Shown here: positions 43,001-51,607 of the stretch, piece by piece
Position numbering within the stretch: position 1 is the first letter of the stretch
Layout: each line of letters opens with the position of its first letter
Source of the DNA: Cellvibrionaceae bacterium AOL6
GTDB lineage: Bacteria; Pseudomonadota; Gammaproteobacteria; Pseudomonadales; Cellvibrionaceae
Direction: 5' to 3'
DNA: 64,000 nt
Assembly (NCBI GenBank): GCA_003265435.1
Contig: NOXC01000010.1
Coordinates: 1 to 64,000, forward strand
Position numbers and translations under genes: made by a program
Notes under the pieces: model-generated
What the model saw: the letters and a program-made list of their open reading frames with translations, nothing else
Told to the model about the DNA's origin: nothing
Database searches by the model: none

Positions 43001-46000
43001 ATTCTTTTATTGAGAAAAATAAGAGGTTGATTTCTGCGCAGAACTTGCCTTTAAAGGTGGTTTCCGGCTCCGAAATTTCGCTGCCATCTCTCTGGTCAGG
43101 TGGTAGGGCAGGGCCCGGTTGGCGATGGAGAAAATCTAGCATCGCTGTCACCCCAAATCCGACCCAAAGGATCGACAGCGTTCCTTTCGCCTGAATAAAG
43201 CCACCAATGACGATGGGGGATGTTCCCATTCCCGCTATGGCAAGCAGCTCGACCTCGAGGTAAGTGCCAATTTCCCTGACTCCCAAAAATAAGCTGATAC
43301 CCATTCCGAACCCGATACTGAAGCCTTGCAACTCGGGAAACCCTGCGCTCCCGGGGCCGAGAAACTTGCGACCCAAATCTACAATTCCCCGCTCCTCAAT
43401 CATCAGGAAAAGCCAAGCCTCTACTCCGATAAAGTCGGAAAGCTTGAGCTCTACCATAACCGGGTCACCAGTGCGACCGCCGGAGCCATCGGTCCCTATC
43501 CTTAAGTAACCGCTGGGTCTGTCTGCCGCAGAAAGCTGCGTAGGAAACAATGCATCAACGGGTATTTTTACCCTCAGGATGTCCCCTAGGGACAAGTCAA
43601 CGCGGATCCCTATGATGAATGCGTCAGGAGTGATGCCAATTAAGCCACGTATGGCTGAACTCAGGTCATTTCCACCTTCCGTACCCCGTCGCTTAGAAAT
43701 AAACTGAACATCAACGCCAAAGATTACCGTTGGCCCGGGTAGCTCTAGAGCTAGGGCGCCTTTCGCGTGAAATGACGAACCGGCATCAGGCAATGTGCCT
43801 ACTACTGCACCCACTCCAAAGGTCCAAGAGTCACGGTTCGGTGTAAAAGCACTGTTGGCAGATACGGGGTTCAGGAGTTTGCCAACCCATTGCAATTCGT
43901 TTTCGACGAGATTGCCTGAATCCGCTACTGCTCGTTTCATATTTGCGCCAAACGCGCCAAGCAAGCCGTAAATGGCCAGACCGCTGCCGCCTAACGGCAG
44001 ACCTACTGGAAATTGAGCGAGAAGTCCGACACCTACTGCGGTCCAGTCGCCCATCTCCTGGAACTCTAAGGATCCCGCTGCGTAGAGCTTGGCCGGCACG
44101 ACTTCTAGCGCGAGCGTCGCGCGAAACCCATTATCACGGAATATTAGCGATCCTTCGCCAACAAGTGTGTTCGGAATCTCGATCTTAACGCCCAGCCCGC
44201 GTAATTCGACCTTAAAGCCATCGTCACTAAATATTAGTCGGATCGTGGTCTGTTTGATTTCAAGTAGACCAATATCTATAACAAAACGAAGGTCAAGTTC
44301 GATAAAGACCGATCCCCGACCCAAGCGAGCACCGACTACCTGAATCAAACTCGCTAATGCGCCTCTTGTGCCCGGTGACTGTCGGAATGTACCGGCATCC
44401 TCAATCGAAAAATCTCCTTCTGCTTCTTCGTCATAGAGGATTCGAATATCCCCGGTTTGATGATGATAGGCAAAGCCCACGTTGCGAAAACGCAAGCGGA
44501 CGGGATGATCTGGATGAGTTTCGATTCCAAGCAGCACCGGTTCACGCACCTGGAACTCGATTGAATAGTCCAATTTAAGATAAAGTGCCTCAACGTCGGA
44601 GAATGGCCCTCCACGAGTATCTAGGTCGACTGAAATTCCGTTGGCGATGAGTTTTACATTGTCGATTATTCCCGCTGCTTCGGCCGCAATCGATGCACCA
44701 GCAAGCACTCCAAGAGTTATCCATCCTGCTTCATTAACTTCAGCATCGCCGTCAGATGCTTCTGCCTGCGCCATTCGGGCGAAAAGGGGACCAAATACGA
44801 AGAGCGTTCCCAATAAAGGAGGTAAATTCACTGAGAATAGCCCATCTTGGTCCCCGGCCGCATCAAAGGTCAACGACCAACGACTAAGCCCAGACTGCGC
44901 GTCTGTCACCAATGACAGTACAAGGCGCCAAAGATCTTCTTCAGATTGAATGTCGGTGCGGTCGATTGCTTGAGGCCCGGTTTCGCCGGCATCAACTTCG
45001 ATGGAAGATGTTCGAAGAATTGCCATTATTTCCATCTTGGTAGGGAACGGGTTCCGATCCCATTTTGCCGACAATCTAAGGCGTTTCAGGCTTGACGTGC
45101 TGATTTGGTACTCTATAGGTTCAGGTGCGACTACTGGTTCAATGGGTAGCAGAACTCTTCTTGCACCAGTGATGCCTACTTCATCGCTGGATGACTGCCA
45201 CGCGGGGCCTTCGGGGACGCTTGCCGAATTGGTGATGAAGACATCTGCTCTTTGATAAATATTATGGGACGGATCAATTTCATCGTGTTGCAGCACACTT
45301 CCGGGACGAGACTGTTCGTTCTGAAGATTGAGGTGCTCCGTGGAATTCGCTTCGGTATTTACGTCCTCCTCCCCCCTAGGAGTATTAATATGCACCGCTC
45401 CAGTCAGTCCAGCCTGCTCTAAGGTGCGTTGCATAATGGCGCTCGCGGTTTGAGCCCGTTCTCTTCCAAGCCGTTGGTTGCCTGCCACGCGTCGAGCCTC
45501 GTTGTCGTCGGACCACTTGGTAGAAGACCTTCCAACAATCTCTAGTACTCCGCTTTGTAAGCCGTCGAATAAGTTCACGAGTTGGTCATTTGGTAGGGGG
45601 TAACTCGTATTGGACGAAATGGTACGGGACTGACTTTCTATTAAGATTGCCGCACCGATAATGTCTGATTCAGTTGATTTCCCCGAGCGAAAGAAGAAAG
45701 AAATTTGGGTTGGTCTCGGTGTCGGGCGTTGGATTGTAAGCGGTGGAGTACCCGGGATAAGCTCGTAGACATAACCGGGGCGAAACTCATTGCGAATAGT
45801 CCCGACTTCCAATGTACGAGGAGATGCTCGGGATCCATCACTACTTGAAGCACGATCTAATATGGGTTCAGGCCCTTGGGCTAAAGTCTTTAATCTACCT
45901 AGCGCTATAGCCGAGCCAAAATGAAACTTTTGTTGGTCTCCAGGCTCTCTCACCATTAGCGGCCCATCGACGCCAATTTCAACGGCAGTCCAGTGGTCGG

Positions 46001-47654
46001 CCCAAACATCTCTATCCAAAGGTCTGTGCACAACAATCGGCGGAATATGACTCATCCGCGCATCACCGATCACATCAAGCACAACGCTACGACGAAATCC
46101 CTCGGCGGATAACGAAATTCGCAGTGTCGATTTCGCGACGGTCACTGCCTGCTGCTGGCTAGGATCAGCAGGCAGTGGAGATTCAGTTGTATCAATATGT
46201 TCCGCTAAGTTGAGCCTAGTTGTCGATCCGCTCCCGGACGCAACCGGCCTATCGTTAATTAACCAGGTTGAGTCGATAGTCTCTTCGAGAGAATCTCCAC
46301 GCTCATTGAGGGCAACCAATTTCATGGATAGATCGCTAGCTGAACCATCTCCAGCTACGAAAGCTGAAACGTGCGCGTTTATATGGGTGACATCGAAGAA
46401 ATGTTGAATAGAGCTAGTATCAGCACCACGTTGTACCTCGAGTCCAATGCGAGCTATCGTGCCTCTTGGATAAACGCCTCCCTCAACCTCAAAAGTGTAA
46501 GACTGTTCGGTGGGAGGCTCGTAGGAATCGGCAGCTGCTGGCGCATAGCTATACTTGAGTATGTCCCCGGGGCGCACTTCGAGTTGCTCAGTACGTGACC
46601 CGGTGAAGGTTTCCGCGTCTGGAAGCACCCAACGTGCTTGGTCTCGTCTTGAGCCCCAAGGGTCTCTAGCATCCGCTACAGCAATAACGTGCAGCCTAGA
46701 GTCGATCACTCCTCCTGGAGAGAAGAGTTGTAATCGCACGATATTGTTGCTGTCTGGGGTGATTTCCCGGCCATTGTGATCAATAAAAGTAGGTATCGGT
46801 GCCGGATCCCTCGCCGCTGCAAACTCAACGACTCCTTCGCCAGCGAAATTCGTACCAATGAGCGCCTCACGCAAGGTAATAGATTTAGGCGCTATGAAGG
46901 GCGAATTTTGAGGGAAGTAAATACCGATCTCTTCCAAATACGCGCCCCGGAACCCGGGGCCGAAGCCGGCTTTTTCGGCCTCTGGCGGCGAGACCAACTC
47001 TGAGAGGTCGAGTATCACCTCTCCCACTCGCATACCCACTGACTCCTCATAAATAAAGAATTGTGTAGGTTCAACTCGGAAACGAATCAGTGCTCCGTGA
47101 TAAGGATCAGGACTCATTGAGAGATTTGGTCGAACTAATATATTGCCCTCCGACGAGATCTCCAGCACCCCAGTATCGATTGATAAGCGGGTTTCTTTAT
47201 CTCTGCCCTGTTCTCGAGCCACCAGATAAGCGGGTCTTGTAGCGGACTCCGGTATGAAGTCGGCGGCATCAAACGGTAGCCGAACCGAAATTCCCTGTGT
47301 CGAAAACTGCAGTAGCCAGCGGTCCGCGGCGCCTTCAATTTGTTCGCCTCCTGCCGTATCACTTCTTTCCCGAGCTTGGAATAAACGGAAAGGTAGGCCC
47401 GTCTCTAGTAGTCCTGGTATGCGTAGTGGCCAGTCCTCGGCATCTTCGCCGAAGCTTTGAAATATGCTGGTTTGAATGATTCCATTGTAGACAACCCATC
47501 TTTCAGAAAGTGCTGAGTCATAGCTGAGAATGCTTAGTGTTTTAAGGAAGCGGCCAACTGCAGGTGGAAGCGATAACGGCCCAAGGGAAGTGGTTGTTGC
47601 TGACACTGGTACGTTTAATAGAGTGAGTAAGTCCACCCCGAAGCGAGCACTCAT
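40059..47654 (-). CDS. Giant 2531-residue protein with OmpA-like and hydrophobic beta-rich regions
   Basis: One of the longest genes expected in such a genome, uninterrupted over 7.6 kb. No signal peptide. Residues of about 650-745 resemble an OmpA C-terminal fold: FFFRSGKSTESD, then LEIVGRSSTKW, then NQRLGRERAQ where the N-xx-L-xx-RA pattern is kept. Residues of about 1000-1565 are a long run of strands rich in glycine and hydrophobic residues (for example LRGLGVKIEIP, GVGLLAQFPVGLPLGGSG). These recall DUF6603-type proteins, at low confidence. The remainder has proline-rich linkers (KPPLPTPKPAPP near 2290) and no known domain. GAGGAAGG precedes the ATG, which overlaps the end of a small upstream frame. 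First large gene of the unit. Confidence 0.75.
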   Translation of the reverse strand: MSARFGVDLLTLLNVPVSATTTSLGPLSLPPAVGRFLKTLSILSYDSALSERWVVYNGIIQTSIFQSFGEDAEDWPLRIPGLLETGLPFRLFQARERSDTAGGEQIEGAADRWLLQFSTQGISVRLPFDAADFIPESATRPAYLVAREQGRDKETRLSIDTGVLEISSEGNILVRPNLSMSPDPYHGALIRFRVEPTQFFIYEESVGMRVGEVILDLSELVSPPEAEKAGFGPGFRGAYLEEIGIYFPQNSPFIAPKSITLREALIGTNFAGEGVVEFAAARDPAPIPTFIDHNGREITPDSNNIVRLQLFSPGGVIDSRLHVIAVADARDPWGSRRDQARWVLPDAETFTGSRTEQLEVRPGDILKYSYAPAAADSYEPPTEQSYTFEVEGGVYPRGTIARIGLEVQRGADTSSIQHFFDVTHINAHVSAFVAGDGSASDLSMKLVALNERGDSLEETIDSTWLINDRPVASGSGSTTRLNLAEHIDTTESPLPADPSQQQAVTVAKSTLRISLSAEGFRRSVVLDVIGDARMSHIPPIVVHRPLDRDVWADHWTAVEIGVDGPLMVREPGDQQKFHFGSAIALGRLKTLAQGPEPILDRASSSDGSRASPRTLEVGTIRNEFRPGYVYELIPGTPPLTIQRPTPRPTQISFFFRSGKSTESDIIGAAILIESQSRTISSNTSYPLPNDQLVNLFDGLQSGVLEIVGRSSTKWSDDNEARRVAGNQRLGRERAQTASAIMQRTLEQAGLTGAVHINTPRGEEDVNTEANSTEHLNLQNEQSRPGSVLQHDEIDPSHNIYQRADVFITNSASVPEGPAWQSSSDEVGITGARRVLLPIEPVVAPEPIEYQISTSSLKRLRLSAKWDRNPFPTKMEIMAILRTSSIEVDAGETGPQAIDRTDIQSEEDLWRLVLSLVTDAQSGLSRWSLTFDAAGDQDGLFSVNLPPLLGTLFVFGPLFARMAQAEASDGDAEVNEAGWITLGVLAGASIAAEAAGIIDNVKLIANGISVDLDTRGGPFSDVEALYLKLDYSIEFQVREPVLLGIETHPDHPVRLRFRNVGFAYHHQTGDIRILYDEEAEGDFSIEDAGTFRQSPGTRGALASLIQVVGARLGRGSVFIELDLRFVIDIGLLEIKQTTIRLIFSDDGFKVELRGLGVKIEIPNTLVGEGSLIFRDNGFRATLALEVVPAKLYAAGSLEFQEMGDWTAVGVGLLAQFPVGLPLGGSGLAIYGLLGAFGANMKRAVADSGNLVENELQWVGKLLNPVSANSAFTPNRDSWTFGVGAVVGTLPDAGSSFHAKGALALELPGPTVIFGVDVQFISKRRGTEGGNDLSSAIRGLIGITPDAFIIGIRVDLSLGDILRVKIPVDALFPTQLSAADRPSGYLRIGTDGSGGRTGDPVMVELKLSDFIGVEAWLFLMIEERGIVDLGRKFLGPGSAGFPELQGFSIGFGMGISLFLGVREIGTYLEVELLAIAGMGTSPIVIGGFIQAKGTLSILWVGFGVTAMLDFLHRQPGPALPPDQRDGSEISEPETTFKGKFCAEINLLFFSIKECFSFELGSGDPCVAPAPPPLIPSVGFVDRRGFEMARVELDNETGEPTSVPVVWPDTTVVLNVLAEPDLSLAPESPFSETLTSTDHRSLRVGEFDYEFVLEDLRLEQREGNSWVTVADKLDAAMWFPTGRPAFQNDALTEPPDRVGHGTEARSIGLLTWDPIPWARALVPGEHPAVEADIEEAVDNLCEASESELRDCARLGAATPAGVAGNWNVRGEAGWADLVAKKDSTDPNLDRKILEIEESLDLEFLPMTPLTFPFSLSTPAGNFDAGLRSPQFQQRKSDGLVCRSTFSTRLDLIRTQYRGSLLLLVNEADFKFNIDEEALIPGPHDGKITTKEAFVVVTDTNAAEHIVQGTRIGTFRLGEAVNVEPYSLWLFETINSDLGDGDFNSWHVPSTTSETILLQACGSDTKTREAMENRNRDRENAFNGINERIRTDTDVSRFVLQADTRHRVTARWRWTGRRVADPVADEENDRISCNAVPATGSINQAFEFQTAPAFDPSSLPALAPNALPAPPQAGNSDINYSTFDVRDLNEYLKHVPSFDAPPMFTDDLIHIEYHVDHINDLLDRYNRTLSLEVIRTDTPTGANPNPTRLQLAGIPDYWEKLLLNALASSPCIEGSPPARGGGELLAAQLEPNARYDLLVTGPMVGSTEELEQHLIRRAPFQTSRYADPSGLFAALGWATLSAPLAYRPADIILDSSLDTSIPAMPAADVDFELGLTSLSLDIEQPEKPSTTLLWKPPLPTPKPAPPSLTTGLRTLGAIRNSRVDVPALVDLLVRRARSAAGIPIRVTLPPLQPRPPFRRGFGERYGLDWFHDLLVAENLDEEGDVVMALGTRMTKAFRTSTLGGLERAVSILAELVQEIFRRPPLPRVQGWRVAGVMLQSLEPIEREGRLHIESVRVGSSETELTLRRSNTAGSRLLFMADTPVEMLPNSHVRLQLRYAQTKVSGVTDGHPNRITTTVNVEHMVGRTPQSIDWEV

Positions 47655-47875
47655 ATGTCACCTTCCTCGTTTTCTAAGGTGGACGACTTTTCAATCTTCG
47701 GCTCTGGTTTGCAGGACAATAAAGTTTGATTTATTTTGATCTTTGATAGAAAGCCGCGAGCCAAATTTATAGCGTATCTTTTCTCAGTGAAAACGGCGCC
47801 AGACTTTTTGAAAAGTCTCAGTTCAAAATGAATTCCGAGCGTAGACACATGGTGTATTAGGCGCATCTTGTTCAT
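47651..47875 (-). CDS. Small hypothetical protein leading the giant-gene unit
   Basis: A 74-residue frame from the ATG at 47875, preceded by AAGGTGA at five bases; a TTG at 47887 would add four residues. Its stop overlaps the start of the 2531-residue protein gene in ATGA, the same coupling used inside the unit. The product is basic (LIHHVSTLGIHFELRLF near the N-terminus, RGFLSKIKI in the middle) and ends in an acidic tail. No domain is recognised. The coupling and ribosome site favour a real gene; it could also be a translational leader that sets expression of the giant protein. Confidence 0.5.
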   Translation of the reverse strand: MNKMRLIHHVSTLGIHFELRLFKKSGAVFTEKRYAINLARGFLSKIKINQTLLSCKPEPKIEKSSTLENEEGDI

Positions 47876-47887
47876 GGTCACCTTCAA

Positions 47888-48427
47888 AACTTGAAAAGCT
47901 AGATGAAAAAATGAAGAAAATTATTTTTTAAGTGGCTGGGTTGGCGCCTATTCTCGCCTTATATTATTCGGAATCAATATCCGTGTATGGGCAAGCTAGC
48001 ACAGAAATACGTGTAAACGTAGCTGGATTTGGCGACGCATTGTTGTGTGGTGTTTGTCGGGTTTCTAAATGTACATTAAATCAATGAGCTAGAGATTAAA
48101 GTTAATAATAAAAAATTTTAACGGGTGTCGTTAAAATTTCTTTTTGGTTGGCGTGGCGAGATTTTAGTGAGTGTAGGTACGACATAGGTCGAGCGATTTT
48201 GTCTCAGCGTTCTGATGATTTCCCGATAAAAAATGAATGTTGGTATGTGGTGGGGCAATAGCGCTGATTGATTATTTTTGGTGTTGCTTTGCTTGGTCGG
48301 GGTGTTTTTATGGTTATTCTTGGCGGTGATGAGATATGCGCTAAACAGAGTGCATGCGCGCCATCTATTTGATGCTTATTGTTAGTAGTCGAGCGTGCCG
48401 GGTTCCCCCAGCACGCTGGAACTACCC
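47888..48427. other. AT-rich non-coding region between giant unit and MDR gene
   Basis: The 540 bases hold no convincing gene. They are much more AT-rich than either flank and must contain the promoter of the giant-protein unit. A strong hairpin terminator lies at 48113-48139. An additional hairpin with arms AGCGTGC / GCACGCT (about 48396-48421) lies close to the MDR stop codon without a T run. Confidence 0.5.
48113..48139 (-). terminator. Rho-independent terminator
   Basis: Perfect 11-base arms AAATTTTAACG / CGTTAAAATTT enclose the loop GGTGT. On the minus strand TTTTATTATTAAC follows; on the plus strand TCTTTTTGG follows. It therefore works in both directions. It would stop readthrough from the MDR gene into the giant unit. 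Confidence 0.8.
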
Positions 48428-49417
48428 TCAACCAATATCCACCACAACCTTCCCCATCCCCTTCCCACTATTCAGTCGGTCGTGCGCTTTCCCCACGTCG
48501 GCCAAGTCATAAGTCTCCGTATCCAAAACTGGCTTCAAAGCACCGTCATCCACAATCTTCGCCAGCGCCCTCAAAATCTCACCATGCGCTTCCCGCCCTG
48601 TGTTGTGTAGCATCGGAATCAACATAAAGACCACGTGCAGAGACAGCCCCCGAAAATGTGCTTCACTTAGGTCGAGTTCGACGAGGGAGACGGTGGAGAC
48701 GACATGCCCATTGAGCTTGGTCGCTTTAAACGAGTTCAGCATATTGGCGCCGCCAACGGAATCAAACACGATATCGTAGCCCTCACCGCCGGTGTCGCTC
48801 GCCACATAGGCGTCGACGGATTGGGTTTTGTAGTGAATGGGTGTTGCGCCCAGGGATTGGATCAGTGCCAACTGTGCGTCGCCACCGCCGGTCGATGAGA
48901 CCTTTGCGCCGAAGTATTTGGCCAACTGCAAGGCAACATGCCCCACGCCGCCAGAGCCCCCGTGCACCAGTACGTTTTGGCCCTCACGAATGCCTGCGCG
49001 TTGCAGTCCTTCATATGCGGTGATGCCAACCAAAGGTAAGGCGGCGGCTTCGCGCATCGACAACGTGCGTGGTTTATGGGCAATTAACTTTGCATCGGCA
49101 CACATATATTCGGCGAGGGCGCCGGGTAAATGCGCGAGGCCGCCTGCGCAGCCGTAGACTTCATCCCCCACGTTAAAGCCTTCCACATCGTCCGCAACGG
49201 CATCGATGGTGCCGGCGAAATCCATACCGAGTATCGCGGGTAAGGGTGGGGCCAGTGGCAGGTCGTCGCCCATTTGGCGAATCATGGTGTCGACGGTATT
49301 GACGCTGCTGGCGTGCACCCGCACGCGCACCTGGCCGGCCGAGGGGGCGGGCATGGGCACGTCTTGGATGTTAAACACGCTGCTATCGCCGAAGCGCTCA
49401 ATGATTGCTGCTTTCAT
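48428..49417 (-). CDS. Zinc-free MDR family quinone oxidoreductase
   Basis: A 329-residue NADPH-dependent reductase of the medium-chain dehydrogenase superfamily, quinone-oxidoreductase branch. It has the N-terminal GroES-like fold (RVRVHASSVNTVDTMIR), GDEVYGC, the proline-free LVGITAYEGL helix and the nucleotide-binding VHGGSGGVGHVALQLAK. The cysteine/histidine zinc ligands of alcohol dehydrogenases are absent. Likely substrates are quinones or activated alkenes. It diverges from a LysR regulator gene at 49532, a common arrangement in which the regulator controls the reductase in response to its substrate. Confidence 0.88.
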   Translation of the reverse strand: MKAAIIERFGDSSVFNIQDVPMPAPSAGQVRVRVHASSVNTVDTMIRQMGDDLPLAPPLPAILGMDFAGTIDAVADDVEGFNVGDEVYGCAGGLAHLPGALAEYMCADAKLIAHKPRTLSMREAAALPLVGITAYEGLQRAGIREGQNVLVHGGSGGVGHVALQLAKYFGAKVSSTGGGDAQLALIQSLGATPIHYKTQSVDAYVASDTGGEGYDIVFDSVGGANMLNSFKATKLNGHVVSTVSLVELDLSEAHFRGLSLHVVFMLIPMLHNTGREAHGEILRALAKIVDDGALKPVLDTETYDLADVGKAHDRLNSGKGMGKVVVDIG

Positions 49418-49531
49418 AGTGAAACCTCCCAGTTGAGTAGGCGCTCAGTGTAATTTTGGGTTGTGGGGCTGATAAGATGGCGTTGGCTGAAATCACTTTA
49501 TGGATTCTGTTGATAATCGGCGGGAGTCGAG

Positions 49532-50476
49532 ATGAATATTGAACACCTCAAGTTGTTCGTGCGTGTGGCGGCGCTTAAAAACATCAGTAAGGCTGGGCGC
49601 GAGTTGGGTTTGTCTGCAGCGGTCTCCAGTGCGCATATGACTCAGCTTGAAGAGAGTCTGGGCGTGCGCCTGGTGCACAGAACAACACGCAAGGTTTCGC
49701 TCACAGAAGAGGGGCAAGCCTTCCTCCCACATGCCCGCGACTTGCTTGAGCAGGTGGAGCTGGCGCGCGCCTCGGTGGGCGTGGGCAGTGTTAAGCCATC
49801 TGGGCGCTTGCGTGTGACGGCACCGGCGTCATTCGGGCGCATGCATTTAATCCCTGCGTTGGACGCCTTTATGACCCAGTACCCTGATTTACGGGTCGAC
49901 CTGCATCTTAGCGATACGATTGTGGATATGGTCGAAGGGGGCTTCGATGTGTCGATACGCGATGCCTCGCTGCAGGATTCATCGCTGGTCGCAAAAAAGC
50001 TGGCACCTGTGCATCGCGTGGTTTGCGCGTCACCCGCGTACTTGAAGCGCGCGGGTACGCCTGAAAAGCCCGAGGATCTGCTGTCGCACCAATGTGTGAC
50101 CTTGATGGGCCTGGAGACCTGGACCTTTCGAACCCCTGAGGGGCTGAACAGCATTCGTACTTCCAATCGGCTGCGGGCCGATAACGGCGAGGCGGTTCGC
50201 GACGCCGCCGTGTGTGGTTTGGGCATCACCATCAGTTCTCTGTGGTGCTGCTACCAGCAACTGATCAGCGGGGAATTGGTGCCGATTCTTGAAGACTACC
50301 CGCTGGATTCACAGACGGATATCTGGGCGCTGTTTCCCAGTTCGCGGTTGCTTGCCCCAAAAATTCGCGTGTTTCTGGATTATCTGGCCGACTATTTTGG
50401 TGAAACGCCCTATTGGCAGCGCGCACTGGATGAGGCGGCTCTGTCGATAGCGCAGCCGAAATCGCGTGGGCGCTGA
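49532..50476 (+). CDS. LysR family transcriptional regulator
   Basis: A 314-residue regulator: winged helix-turn-helix at residues 1-60 (MNIEHLKLFVRVAALKNISK, SAAVSSAHMTQLEESLG), then a linker helix. The periplasmic-binding-like effector domain follows from about residue 90 (GRLRVTAPASFGRMHLIPAL). The pattern fits the CrgA/AaeR subgroup. It lies divergently from the MDR reductase gene, with the 114-base gap as the likely operator region. It is 138 bases upstream of the luciferase-like gene on its own strand and could also control that operon. The effector cannot be deduced. Confidence 0.9.
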   Translation: MNIEHLKLFVRVAALKNISKAGRELGLSAAVSSAHMTQLEESLGVRLVHRTTRKVSLTEEGQAFLPHARDLLEQVELARASVGVGSVKPSGRLRVTAPASFGRMHLIPALDAFMTQYPDLRVDLHLSDTIVDMVEGGFDVSIRDASLQDSSLVAKKLAPVHRVVCASPAYLKRAGTPEKPEDLLSHQCVTLMGLETWTFRTPEGLNSIRTSNRLRADNGEAVRDAAVCGLGITISSLWCCYQQLISGELVPILEDYPLDSQTDIWALFPSSRLLAPKIRVFLDYLADYFGETPYWQRALDEAALSIAQPKSRGR

Positions 50477-50547
50477 AGGTCATTATCAATAAAACCGAGA
50501 AACTGATTCCCGCTTTCCGCGCATACTCCTCTTCAGGCTGAGTCGAT

Positions 50548-50590
50548 ACGATAGTGAGCACGATTGATTGTGCGTCACGCTATCGTGACG
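50548..50590 (+). promoter_or_regulatory. Overlapping dyads upstream of the luciferase-like gene
   Basis: ACGATAG-TGA-GCAC at 50548-50561 pairs with GTGC-GTCACG-CTATCGT at 50570-50586. A second hairpin, CGTCACG / CGTGACG (50573-50579 and 50584-50590), uses part of the same bases, so the two exclude each other. They lie 25-67 bases before the start codon, and the site could bind the LysR protein or act in the mRNA leader. Neither arm is followed by a T run. Confidence 0.45.
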
Positions 50591-50614
50591 GCTTGATGCT
50601 TGAGGCAGGATACC

Positions 50615-51607
50615 ATGCAGTCCCACCCTTCATTTCCGCGCTTGAACCGCGCGTATAACACCACGTTTCGCTTTGGCCGTATGAGCCTGGGTTTAGTGGC
50701 GCCACTGGAGGCCTACCCCTCAAGCCCGGTGCCTTCGATGCAGTCTCACGTGGAGCGCGTCCGCTTGGCTGAGCAACTTGGGTTTGCGGCGGTATGGTTG
50801 CGCGATGTGCCGTTTAATGTGCCGAGCTTCGGGGATGCGGGTCAGGTTTATGACCCTTATGCCTACCTCGGCTTTCTCGCGGCGCACACCCACCGCATTG
50901 CATTGGGTGTGGCCAGCGTGGTCTTGCCGTTGCGTCACCCTGCGCATGTGGCCAAAGCAGCGGCGAGCGTCGACGCACTGTCCTCCGGTCGCCTGTTGCT
51001 TGGCGTCGCATCGGGTGATAGACCCGATGAATACCCAGCGATGGCGCTGAATTACGACAGCCGGGGAGCACGCTTTCGCGAAAGCTTCGACTACATACGT
51101 GCCGCACACAGTGCGGAGCCAAATATCACCAATGGCTTTGGGAGCCTGACCGCAGCCAGCGAATTATTACCCCGGCGGCGTGTACCGATGCTGGTCACCG
51201 GAGGGAGTCAGCAAAGCCCCCAATGGATCGCACAACACGCGGATGGGTGGTTGGTGTACCCAAGAGAGACGCAAGCCCAGCGTGTGATCGTAGAGGGCTG
51301 GCGCGCTCGCGTTGCGCACGAAGCTCGCGAACCGCAGCCCATTGTGCAGCCCCTGTATTTCGACTTGCGCCCGCAGCGACATGCGCCAAAACGCGATATT
51401 CATTTAGGCTTCAGCAGTGGCGTGGACGCATTGCTCGCCCACTTGGAAACGCTGGAGGCCATTGGCGTAAACCACGTGGCACTGAACCTGAGGTTTAATC
51501 AACTGCCCATCGAAGACACGTTGGAAGTGCTTGCGAAGTCCATATTGCCACGATTTTATTTTGACGATGACACGTCGATTCAGGTTCACGAGGAGGTGAC
51601 GGAATGA
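50615..51607 (+). CDS. Luciferase-like monooxygenase (LLM class, BA3436-type)
   Basis: A 330-residue flavin-dependent oxidoreductase of the bacterial luciferase superfamily. LGLVAPLEAYPSSP at the start, GFAAVWLRDVPFN near residue 50, SFGDAGQVYDPYAYLGFLAA near 70 and GRLLLGVASGDRPDEYPA near 130 match the BA3436 subfamily. The reaction is unknown; FMN and molecular oxygen chemistry is expected. GAGGCAGGA precedes the ATG at 50615; a TTG at 50600 is less likely. The stop overlaps the following SDR start in ATGA, so translation is coupled. A dyad lies just upstream. Confidence 0.87.
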   Translation: MQSHPSFPRLNRAYNTTFRFGRMSLGLVAPLEAYPSSPVPSMQSHVERVRLAEQLGFAAVWLRDVPFNVPSFGDAGQVYDPYAYLGFLAAHTHRIALGVASVVLPLRHPAHVAKAAASVDALSSGRLLLGVASGDRPDEYPAMALNYDSRGARFRESFDYIRAAHSAEPNITNGFGSLTAASELLPRRRVPMLVTGGSQQSPQWIAQHADGWLVYPRETQAQRVIVEGWRARVAHEAREPQPIVQPLYFDLRPQRHAPKRDIHLGFSSGVDALLAHLETLEAIGVNHVALNLRFNQLPIEDTLEVLAKSILPRFYFDDDTSIQVHEEVTE

